Made by a program: the position numbers and the translations under genes
Notes under the pieces: generated by a model
The model's database searches: none
What the model saw: the letters and a program-made list of their open reading frames with translations, nothing else
Told to the model about the DNA's origin: nothing
Shown: positions 11,277 through 21,683 of the stretch, in pieces
Layout of the letters: every line of letters begins with the position of its first letter
Numbering within the stretch: position 1 is the first letter of the stretch
Source: Antedon bifida
Lineage: Eukaryota; Echinodermata; Crinoidea; Comatulida; Antedonidae
Assembly (NCBI GenBank): GCA_963402885.1
Contig: OY727102.1
Coordinates: 4,402,001-4,466,000, forward strand
DNA length: 64,000 nt
Direction: 5' to 3'

Positions 11277-12465
11277 CCTGGTTTAATTAAGCTACAGTCT
11301 GTAAAATCAAAACAAAAGATTCCTTAGTTAAATTATTTGTAGTGAAGTAGTACGAATGAGCCTTGTAGTGTTATTCCTCGGTTCTCGTTTAAATTTGCAC
11401 GATTTTGCACATTTTAGCTCTGACGATTTACCTGCACACAATCCCAGTAGAGTTTCGTTATGAGCTGCCAGGGGATCATTGCACTAAGACCAACCAGGAG
11501 GGCTCTTTAGCTCCTCTCTATAAGGGTGTTCCGTAGGCTGAGTTGGGCATGGGCAAAATGAAGGTGAAGTCCCTGCACGATTCAGATTTATCGAGAAAAA
11601 AAAAGTGATCTCCGGGGGAAATCCAAGCAGATTTGTTAACAACTGGAATTGAATTCGTCAGGTAGTGTGTGAACGGAGGCCTACTTGTGCCACCATAGGT
11701 ACCACCGTACGGTATATAGGCTGCAAATACAAGCCCATTAAACCGGCTTAGTGTTTTACGATCCTTCTCCCAAATATACCACGCGGCATTGTCACTGCGC
11801 CTTGTCTTACCTAGCACAGGAACAATAATTTAATAGCCTACCTCGGTTATCTTTTGTTCATTTCTAGGTTCTTTATAGAGAAAGTTAGGTATGAACCAGC
11901 TCACTGTCCAGTTACAATATAAACGTATAACGCATATGCATAATTTATTGAATCGGATCCTGTTAATATGTTTTGCACATAGACAAGATATACATTGTCT
12001 GGTAATGTACTTGAATATCACCATCCATAGATATTATATTATTAAACATTAAAGTTCACTATAAAGTGTATAGCAAATAGAACGGACCTGGATTGAATAC
12101 ATTCATAAATCAGCAATGTCAGACATATACAGACAAACCTGTCTACCTCAATAGGTACAGTCAATGAATAAACAACTTGATAACTTTCAATATATTTATT
12201 TAATTTCCTTGATTAAACTGACATATTTTATCGTCACATTTCACTCATTTCTATCAAGTATGTCGGACCTCTAATAATCGCCTCAACACGAATAATCATT
12301 ATTATATTGTTAGGCCTATATTATTACAAGAACATGATCTATAATATTTATCTTCCTCATGAAAAGTATAAAAGTGTATTTATATTAAAATGGAAAATAT
12401 GATGCAATTTTGACTCAGTCAGAAGCGGCCTTTAATGTGTCTAGATACCCTTAAATTTCCCGCCT

Positions 12466-12746
12466 TTAAGCGTGGTTCCCACTAGCGACGCAACGCAAGG
12501 ACGTAACGCAACGCAAGTGAATTGACCAATCACAAGCGATGGCTTATTCGCTTGTGATTGCTAAAGCGTGGTTCCCACTAGCGACGCAACGCAAGGACGT
12601 AACGCAACGCAAGTGAATTGACCAATCACAAGCGATGGCTTATTCGCTTGTGATTACTAACTGTCTATAACTTCGCTTGTCATTGGTTAAAACGCTTGCG
12701 TTGCGTTTACGTCCTTGCGTTACGTTCTAGTGGGAACACGCTTTAG
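12466..12746. mobile_element. MITE with TIR AAGCGTGGTTCCCACTAG and internal tandem duplication
   Basis: The left end reads TTAAGCGTGGTTCCCACTAG and the right end, inverted, TAAAGCGTGTTCCCACTAG, followed on both sides by GACGTAA/CGCAACGCAAG blocks. The left ~105 bp (to CGCTTGTGATT) are duplicated head to tail almost perfectly, so the element has two left halves. Target duplication may be TTA/TAA. A decayed right end of the same family sits at 13151-13180 and a degenerate whole copy at 39231-39356. Confidence 0.8.
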
Positions 12747-12902
12747 AGCTACAAACATCTTGCATACTATTATACATTATATAATGTGTCGCTGTGTGTC
12801 GCGTTCCAATAACAGTGATTACTTCTGTATCAACCGATAGAAATAACACTTCTAAAAGAAGTATACCTCGTGAGGATATTCAACTTTACATTCTTGCGAT
12901 TT

Positions 12903-12908
12903 TTTATT
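12903..12908 (-). terminator. AATAAA poly(A) signal for NR2C2AP
   Basis: AATAAA on the minus strand, about 60 nt after the stop codon of the NR2C2AP homologue. It implies a very short 3' UTR ending before the MITE at 12466-12746. Confidence 0.6.
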
Positions 12909-12965
12909 TAAGATATTCGATTAATTTGACCTCACTCTTCTCTGAATAATTCCCTCCATTATTGT

Positions 12966-15900
12966 TTAGCAGGATGACCAATCGCCAAGAATGTCCAACT
13001 TGTAAATGGTCACTCGACCAAAGAAGTCTGTGCTTTCTTTAAACGTAATCTTGACACGCTGAACGGTTTTAACGGCGTCAACAGCAAACGTCTTGTTATT
13101 AACATCAAGGAATAATCATTTGTGACTAAAAGTTGGTTGCGCTTATGTATTTACGCTGCGTCCTGTGGGAACCAAGCTTAAGGGTATTTCACACCTGTTC
13201 CGGCACGGTTCCGGTACGGCGAATCGAACGGCAATGTTTCGTATTCACGACGCTCCACGCGGCTATGCGCCAATCGATATGCGCGTAGCCACGTAAAAAC
13301 GAATCATTGGCGTTCGATTGAATTTGCCGGCGCCGGATCGGAACCGTACCGGAACAGGTGTGAAAGACCCTTTAAACAGTAAACAGTATTTGCATGTACA
13401 GTAAATAATCACCCCGGCACACTTTACACGAACTTTTGAACAAAATCACTCTCCAACAGCGGTCATATTTTTTTAACAAACCCTGTTTTAATCGGATTCG
13501 ATCGGCGACTGGAGTTTACGAACAATTACGAGAAAACACACCTGAGTATTTTAGACAACGTTGTGAAAACAATCATATCACTCATTGAATCCCGCATCAT
13601 CGGAAAGTTCAGAAGAAAAAAGGAGAAATTAGTGACGGTGCGTTAAACGTGCGTTCGAGTGTAATGTAGGCCTAACTGTTTGTACTGTCGTATAATGTAC
13701 ATAAAAGCGATGGTTTTATTTTAAATATGAAGAATCCGAGTGCAATTACATACTTTATCAGCCCCAAAAAACAAATTTAATTTAAATTATTCGATATCGT
13801 GGCTATACGTTAATGTCAGAAATAGTTCAGGCTGACAAAACGAAAGTGCAATTGTAAACAGACACACACATTTTACAGTATTCAACATAATCGTTAGACC
13901 ACGAAATCATCAAATGGCAACAAAATAAAATAAGCAAGCAAAATATAAAAAACGTTTTCTAAATTAAATCTTTCTTACCTCAGATCGAAATAACATTCAA
14001 GTTTTTGCAAAATATGTTGAAACGAAGCAGTACCCCTTAGGCCTAAAAATGTAACTATTATTTACTGCCCTTGTTGTATAAAGGATCGTACCGGTTCCGA
14101 TCAAAATCGATAATGTCGTTTAGTTTCGACGCGTCAAAAACAAAATTATGTAACACTGATGTGACGTCGACTAAGAACGCACTCAGCCGTGCTCATTCAC
14201 TATTGTGTGATTAAATCTGTAAAATATGTGATATTCACTCAGGTTTACAGAATTGCAGTAGTACTGTACAACGATTTCCATACCTGAACACGTAAGCTGG
14301 ATTAATAGCAAGTTCTTCACAACGGCATAAGAACTACATTACAATTCTATTACGAGAGAACACATCCAGGACACCTTAATAGTGGTGTATCCTGAATAGG
14401 GGTTGGCTGTAGTACATAATAACTTATTGATCCTCGATCGTTTCACAGGAAAGTATCTTAAAAGTGTCCCTGCGTATGTATGTATGTATGGAAATATCGT
14501 AATATTTAGCCGTTTATGCACAGGTAGGTATCTAAACCGAAAGTAATTTGAACTATTGATAAAATAGCTATATTTTTTAACCGACATGCTTCATGAAATT
14601 ATATTTAACACCGTGAAAATGAAAGAGAAATGAAAACAAAATGAAGAATTTAAAGAATTTTTGACAGTATTACAATTAAGACAGTTTCAATTAGTCAACT
14701 TAACCCATTTTCAACAATCATACGCCCACAATTAAATCCTAATCACGAATTTGTATAGCATTGACCGCAATACAATCAAAACCTGATCCAGCTTATGGTC
14801 ATTCATTTATTTATTTGAAGACAAAATTAACAGTTTGTTTGTTTGTCAATCAAGCCGACTATTACGACCGAATATAAGCGGAGCTTAGCGTTACTTTAGG
14901 AGTGGAGATGACTATTGTGTTAGCAAGTAAGGTGTTTGGTCTTTTGTATGCAATAAACACTTTAGGATTTGGATAAAGAATCGCGCAATACGTCGTGTCG
15001 TGCGTGTGTAACTTATTTTTTCTGTCGCGAAAAAATGTACGTGGAAGATATGCCCTACCATTTAGTCGAATATGCCGAAAGTGGAAACTACCGTACTGTA
15101 AGTAACCCTTACATAGAGTTACACGGGGGGGGGGGGGGGGGGGAGCAATAACCCATAATCATCTCGTGAATACTGCATTGAACACATCTCTTTAAATTCT
15201 ATTATTAGTCTTATAGGCCTAATTTATTTTTTTTAATGGTTTTAATTAAAACACGGACATTAAGAAAAGGATACTTGTAATGCATTTGAATCTTCTGGAT
15301 AACATTCGGTCAATAGTTGGAACTCCTCTGTACCAGTCACCTGACCTTCAAGTGTACAAACTTTACCCACGAATCCGCCTTGAAACTGTAGACAAATACT
15401 GGCAATGCAAACTGCACTAGGGAACTCGAACTTCACCCATTGGGGAGATCCCTAGAAAAGTAAATAGTGTACTACAAAGATGTCACGAAATTGTAATCCA
15501 TTTCATGTTAATTGTTACTTTGTAAATATCGAAAATACGATGATTAATATTGTCGAAAATACGATATATTAATATTATGTCGAAAATACGATATATTAAT
15601 ATTATGTCGAAAATACGATATTTTTTATGTCGAAAATGCGATATATTAAACAACAATAAATTGCTCAAAACTTGTAATGGCAATCTGACCGAAGAAATAA
15701 AATCAAATAAGTGAGTTCAATCTTCTGCTTTGACTATATATAGCCAGATATGTTGGCTAGACTAGAGTACAGTAGTATTAAAACTTTAATTATTTTAATA
15801 GAAAAACATGATCAGTTTTCTGTTTGGCTTAACTTTTTTAATTAATTGTTAGGTTGTAAAATATAATTAATCAATCGACGCCTGTGTTGATGCACCAGTT

Positions 15901-16397
15901 TAGAATATCAGGTAGGTATAGTATTAGTAACGTATCAATCGGACAATTTTTGTTTACTTTGAGTATGTCACGTGTACCTCATCCGAATTCCAGCATGTCT
16001 CATCGTTTCCATCAAACATAAATTTCTTTCCAAACTGTTTTGTATCTCGGTTCAAAACAGAACTAACTCTGCAAAATAATACAGGTTAGTTGAAGTATTT
16101 GTATAGGCTTAATGACAATGAAAAACACACTTTCTGGGCTAGGCCCTAACTAGGTATCGAGTGGTGGCTGGTCGAAGTGGATAGACTCAATGAAAGCCTG
16201 CAGCTCACACACTACTAAATACCCTAGTGTATAACTAGGCCTAGCTAGGGCCGGCATATATAGGCCTACGAGAGGTAAAGCCAAGCTAGACCTACAGTAG
16301 CCTATATATTATAGGCCTAGCATCCCTTACTGTAGTATGATACAATTCAAAGAAATTACCTGGCTTTTAAGTCGTGTGTTATGAGAGTTTTCGACAT
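12966..16397 (-). CDS. NR2C2AP: Nuclear receptor 2C2-associated protein homologue (complete, 4 exons)
   Basis: In mammals NR2C2AP (TRA16) binds orphan receptor TR4/NR2C2 and represses it. Exons are 16360-16397, 15978-16068, 15275-15451 and 12966-13091; phases close to a 143-residue protein, against 139 in human. Landmarks are VSSVLNRDTKQFGKK and DETCWNSDEGSPQWV, then EFP and QFQGGF, a YPEDSNALQ block at the end of exon 3, and TDFFGRVTIYKL near the C-terminus, all collinear with the vertebrate protein. The family has a discoidin/galactose-binding-like jelly-roll fold. The start ATG gives MSKTLITHDLKA before the conserved RVSSVLN. Intron 3 (2.2 kb) holds a TTAA-type MITE, a second MITE fragment, a G19 run and a candidate opposite-strand exon; intron 2 holds a ~28-bp tandem repeat. 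A dispersed repeat (16617-17047) ends 220 bp upstream. Confidence 0.93.
13177..13375. mobile_element. Short MITE with ~42-bp GC-rich TIRs, TTAA-type target
   Basis: Left arm GGGTATTTCACACCTGTTCC and right arm (inverted) GGGTCTTTCACACCTGTTCC continue as matching GGTTCCG/CGGCG blocks. TTAA is present at both edges (CTTAAGGG... and ...CCCTTTAAA), as for piggyBac-type insertion. The ~110-bp core is CpG-rich, unlike its surroundings. Lies in intron 3 of NR2C2AP. Confidence 0.8.
15034..15093 (+). CDS. Candidate orphan first exon on the plus strand
   Basis: A CpG-bearing stretch inside NR2C2AP intron 3 carries ATG-initiated codons for MYVEDMPYHLVEYAESGNYRT and then a consensus GTAAGT donor. The composition is coding-like and faintly recalls an ankyrin-repeat helix (AESGNYRTV), but downstream plus-strand exons were not found, so this may be chance. 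Confidence 0.2.
15125..15143 (+). repeat. G19 homopolymer
   Basis: Nineteen consecutive G in NR2C2AP intron 3. Length is prone to slippage and sequencing error. Confidence 0.95.
15524..15650. repeat. Tandem repeat, ~28-bp unit (GTCGAAAATACGATATATTA)
   Basis: Four to five imperfect copies of GTCGAAAATACGAT followed by ATTAATATTAT in NR2C2AP intron 2. Each produces an apparent repeated peptide on the minus strand that is not a gene. Confidence 0.85.
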
Positions 16398-16616
16398 TTG
16401 AATTTTTGAAAGAAATTACAAAACTTTCTGATTATCTTCCATCCATATTATACTGGGATGGCGCGCCAACTATGCATTATGAATGACATTATTTTCGGTA
16501 CTGTAGACTTATTCATGCTATTAATGTACAGTAGGACTAGAAATATAAAAATAGAAACCTATGTGGATGCATTTTATATTTTGGATTGGGTGTTCTAGCC
16601 TATACGTATACTTTTT

Positions 16617-17047
16617 ATTACTCGGGGTACCCGAGTCAGTCTGGTACCAATCGAAAAAGTGCGATTTATACAGTACTAAGTACTACTCCTCCCTAATTCG
16701 TTGTAGTATTGAGCTGGGATTTGGCATGGGTATACTACAGGGACATGTCCTCAAAGCTATAGAGCCGGATTTTTAAATTTCAAACCGGATGCACGTCTCG
16801 AAGATGGTACCTTGGTGCCAAACGATTTTCGTCGTAATATAGCCGTGTTTGGTGTCATTTCAAATGTCTTGACTTGGAGAATAAGAATATATACAGTAAA
16901 ACCTATTATGATATTATATGTAACTTTTCGGAATATAGCCGTATTTGGTAGCGAGGTTATTGATGTGTATGTGACGTTACATTCCGTTTTATGACGTCAT
17001 TACAGTTTCTTTTGCTGTACCCCGAGTATCGCACATTCGTGCTTGTT
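16617..17047. repeat. Dispersed repeat, copy 2 (starts ACTCGGGGTACCCGAGT)
   Basis: Same order of landmarks as 7128-7672, with a ~110-bp internal deletion around the TGACGTCACTTCTGC segment. Perfect inverted TACTCGGGGTAC lies near both ends. The apparent ORFs here (~16561-16776, 16812-16994) come from the repeat. Confidence 0.8.
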
Positions 17048-17584
17048 GTATACGCGACAATACGTATACGATATTGTAGGCAAATCAACATTAGTGACTC
17101 GTCTTCAACTATTGCTATCATTCACTGTGACTCATACAGCAGCAGTGTTGCTTTAGAATGATATTGGACCAAATTTTCAGTTACCACCAATCTATAGTTC
17201 TGTCTGTCATAGAACAAGCATACGTCAGCCTAGCCTACAGAGGCATCATGGAATAAAAACATTGTTCCGTATTCAATTAGTGCCAAAGTACAGTAAAACG
17301 CTCTCCTTTGGGACACCATTCAGTGGAAAAAATATCAACACTAAGTCCAACTCTATTTCAAGGCATATCTCATTTAAGGATAACTACAATTTTAGTACCG
17401 AATGTGTTTCTTAAGGATTCTACTACCTGTATAACATTAATTACGGTCTCCTAATATTAAACAATAGCTAGTTCAAATGTTTCACTCGGCAAATCGATCA
17501 ATCTAAGAATCAATAACTATTCAATAAATCCCTTCCTGTACTTTTAGGAAAGGGAGCAAAGTTTTAAAATTAATAATGTCAAAT

Positions 17585-20500
17585 TTATTGTTGTCCTTTG
17601 AGAAACTCGTTTATCAATCTATTGACTTCAACTGGGTTATCTTGAGTAACAAAATGGCCAGCATCTTCAATAACTTCTAGCCTGATGTTTTCGACGTACT
17701 TCTCAGTTCCTCTGGCCATTTCAACTTCAAGAACGTCATCCTTTTCGCCCCAAATAAGCAATGTTGGGCATGATACATTCTTCGATTTCATTGGCTTTGT
17801 TTTAGAAGATGCCCGATAGTAATTGAGGGTTGCAGTTACATTACCTGTAAAAATATCAACAACATTTTCTTATAAATATGGCGAAATTAACTAAAATGGA
17901 ACGGTGCGTACTCTATAGAAGGCATAAGAAATATTATATTTTTCTAGATCTTTAACACAAATTCTTAGTTTTACATATCCGATGGCATGGACCAGGTTTA
18001 CAATCTAAGTTCCAGAAAACCGCATACGATCCGGTTGAGTTGGCCCGGGTTGTACCATAATATCATGGGTACTATTTTAAATGATTCATGAGTCATGAAA
18101 AACATTCTGCAAAATATGAGCACACGAGAAACAGCTTGCGATTACCATCCTCTTTACACAACTAAACCCAGACAATGTGGACATACGTGGTGAAATCAAA
18201 CTTACAAACATATTCTAAAGATGATGAACAATAATTCTGAATCACGTCAATTGGTCTCATGGAGTTATCGAAGTCACTTATTTTAATATCTTTATTCAAA
18301 TCAACGACTTGCTCCCTAGGAAAATGATGATGATTATGATTTACCTTTTTGTGAGAAAGCGTATTTCATTGCCTCCATATCATCTGACGTGCACATGTCT
18401 GCCGGGTTTCTAGATTTACCATAAAAACAATCTTCCAGAAAACCATAGTCATTTGCTTGGATCATCATTTCAGATAAATACGGAATTTGAAAGAAGAACA
18501 TGAACCTGAAAAATTGAGAAACAATTAAGTATGTCTTACTACTGTATCTGTAAAGAGCAAATGAAAATACTCATACTGTGTGGCTACGATACGGCATGGG
18601 TCGCAAAAATAGTTTCTATTCGTAAAATGTACAAGCATCATATTAAATTAACGTTTCCTGTTGGGCCTATGTATATCAGTTTTGTTGTATTAGTCAACAG
18701 TATATGGAAATTACAAAGTGACTCTTTTTGACGGGACACAATCATGGTTTATTACTGTCTTTTTCATCATTCCCCTGCAATAACATTTAAAGTACGTCTA
18801 AAGATGCTAATAATAAGTAAATATTTTGTTGAGGGGGAGGGTGAGGGTCAGTTGGGATACAAACAAAAATACGAACCAGGATTTTCTAAACTGGCTTAAG
18901 TGTGACATAAGGTGTTGCTTCATACGTTCGGGGTAAGCAGCATTTGCTACGACCAATTTATCAACGAGTTCGGGATACTCCATTGCAACACGCCATGCAA
19001 TCACACCTCCCCAGTCATGGGCAACTAACACACAAGAAGTATACCCAAGTTCAAATACTACTTCCTTGATATCATCTGTAAAAATATAAATTTACACTTA
19101 ATTGGAGAACATACTTAATAACCGAATGTGTTAGATTTCCCTGGTATTCCGAACCAAAGCTTTAAAAGTCACAATAAAATCCGCGTTATAAAACTAATAA
19201 CTAATAGGTTCTGAAAGATTTACTGTACTCACCAATTATAATTTTAGAAGTGTAGTTTAGTACACCATTTGGAGTTTCGGATTCGCCGTAACCACGAAGA
19301 TCAATCGCAACAACTCTGAAATAAAACAGAAATATTCGGTTATGATCATTATTAACAAAATATTATTATAAAGTGTCGGGCGGTGTGTGTAGAGGATATG
19401 CAACATCTACCAACACTACCCCGCCTCACCCCACCCTTCCCCTGGATCCGCGCCTACTAAACATACTGTAGGCCTACCTGTAATCATTCTTAAATGCCCT
19501 TATCTGATGTCTCCAAATATACCAGCATTCAGGGAACCCATGCACCAACAGCATCAAAGGCTTGTCTTCGTCTCCAGCTGCAACATAATGAATACGAATG
19601 CCCTGATGAGAAAAAAATCATCTTATAAAAGCCATCAGGATATTGTAATATGTACAACAACTACCATAAACATCATTCAACATATCATCATCAGTTTTTT
19701 GTCGTCAGTACATTTTTATTTATACGGAGGGTTGTGTGTGTAAATATTGATTGCAAGTTTTCGGACCATGAGTTGATTAAAAGGATGCTAACCCAAAATG
19801 TTTGACCCCAAATGTTTCAAATGTAGAACTAACTAATTATAGTCTTTATTTACAGTAACATAAACAAACGAATATGCAAATGAAATTTACAATGAAAAAT
19901 ATAGGATGTCGGTTTCAGTTCATTGGGTGTTAAATAAGCCGATTTCATGCACTACAGTAGTAATACTCAAAAGTCGCCACGAAAGAACAAAACCGTACTT
20001 CATATAGCTCATGGATTAGAACTTAATAATAATAGGTCTATTGATTAAAAGATTTCTTCACGCTCTGAATTGATTAAAAAGAAGACCACGAACTATTATT
20101 TTGTATGGAAAAGTGTCAGCTTTAGACTTGGACATTAATCAGTATGTCACACTGACGGGAAATGCACTCTTCCAGGATGTCATTATCTATGTTGCGTAAT
20201 ACATCCATTGTAGGCCTTTGTATTATGACTGGACAGTTCAAGTTAAGTTCAAAGATAGGCCTTAATGGAATTTGCGTTCACAATTAAATAACATAAAATA
20301 CTGAGAATACTTATTAACACCGTGAAAAAATACGATAATATGGATAAATAAAATATTATACTTCGAAATAATAAATAGTCCTACGATTAAGGGCATGTCA
20401 TAGTTGAATATGTTATGCGCGATTTGAACGATTTGCGCAATTTGAAATTGCGCAAAAAATTCCTTGCGCAATTTGAAATTGCGCAAAGAATTCTTGCGCA

Positions 20501-21608
20501 ATTTGAAATTGCGCAAGGATTTTCTTGCGCAGTATTAAATTGCGCAATCAACTTGCGCAATTTGAAATTGCGCAAGAAAATCCTAGCGCAATTTCAAATT
20601 GCGCTGCACAATTTGTAACATTTTCAAAATGCGCAACAGAATGCGTGTTAACGTCGACGATTGGTTAACAATAATAATTTATTGGAAACTAATAACTCAA
20701 AATGAAACATAATATATGCGAAGATAACATGTGTATAATACACAACATAAATGGCATACACAATTAAATAATATTATCACTCATTGTAACTTGAAATAAA
20801 TCAAAATGAATGTAAAAATAACAAAAATTAAGGCAGTAATACACAACATAGTCTACCGCCACCACCATTTAGACTTGCTATCAAAACATAGCCAGTAGTA
20901 GGCTAGAGTAGTATAGCCGCCCGCCGGGGGAACACCACCGCTTCGTTTTCCTTTGTCGGGTCTTAGTTGGTATGCTAACAATAACAACATTTTCACTATT
21001 AAAATAAGGAAATGCGATATTATCTTTAATTTTTAATCATTCTTAGAAATTACTATAAAAATATGTGTGCATGATTTCACAATCTGTCCAAAAACCTTGC
21101 GCAATTTGCAGATTACTTGCGCAATTTAATACGTTGCTTGCGCAATTTGAAAGGGATGTTTCAATTCAAATTGCGCAAGGAATTATTTGCGCAATTTTAA
21201 ATTGCGCAAATCGTTCAAATCGCGCATAACAAATACATTGTGAAGGTTGACATTCGATACAGTTCCAGATTTTAGTTGGGTATTATGGGGAATGAATATA
21301 ATGATACAGTATAAATGACGTAAAGTCAAGTAAGCCTATAATTAATTACAATCTCAAAATGTACTGAATATACAGTCTCAAAACTCAGATATTAACCAAC
21401 TTACAGCTTTCTTTAGACTCAGGAATCCGTGCTCTCCTAAGGCGGGATCATTCATGCATTCTGGTCGAGAATGTCGCTGTTTACGATGAAAGAATTTTCT
21501 CGGACCGTGTGTAATTAGTTCTAATAACATGCCAAAACATCCAATAACGCCATAAAATATGACAAAGAGGCACTTAAATAGCGTTACTAATATCAATTTT
21601 GAAGACAT
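17585..21608 (-). CDS. EPHX4: Epoxide hydrolase 4-like alpha/beta hydrolase (complete, 6 exons)
   Basis: Member of the ABHD7/EPHX3-EPHX4 branch, which opens epoxides through an aspartyl ester. Exons are 21405-21608, 19478-19602, 19233-19315, 18877-19075, 18345-18505 and 17585-17844; 1,032 nt encode 343 residues (human EPHX4 has 362). Residues ~5-33 are a membrane anchor. HGFPE (89-93) is the oxyanion motif, D158 in VAHDWGG the nucleophile, D293 in WGEKD the acid and H321 in DAGHF the catalytic base; lid tyrosines include Y266/Y267 in LNYYR. All catalytic residues are intact, so the enzyme should be active, most likely anchored in ER membrane. Intron 1 contains the palindromic transposon 20413-21229. 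A 2.2-kb element begins ~75 bp upstream of the start codon, within or next to the promoter. EPHX3 is the alternative paralogue assignment. Confidence 0.92.
20413..21229. mobile_element. Transposon with TIRs made of repeated GCGCAATTT palindromes
   Basis: Both ends read inward as TTATGCGCGATTTGAACGAT followed by repeated TTGCGCAATTTGAAATTGCG-type palindromes (about five at the left, fewer and decayed at the right). The ~450-bp centre is AT-rich without an ORF of note. It lies in intron 1 of the hydrolase gene. Peptides read from the repeats (NFKLRK, AQFEIAQ) are artefacts. Confidence 0.85.
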
Positions 21609-21683
21609 CTTGTACTCTTAACGCCTTCACCAACAATAAGCCCTATTTGAAGTGTGGTAGCTATACCGATCTACACGTATACA

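Noticed and set aside
11518-11817. 99-codon minus-strand ORF upstream of the signal-anchor exon
   Set aside because: Composition is protein-like, but it lacks a convincing start, splice context or recognisable motif, so no gene is called.
20262-20618. Overlapping ORFs encoding NFKLRK/AQFEI-type repeats on both strands
   Set aside because: They are translations of the GCGCAATTT palindrome repeats at a transposon end.
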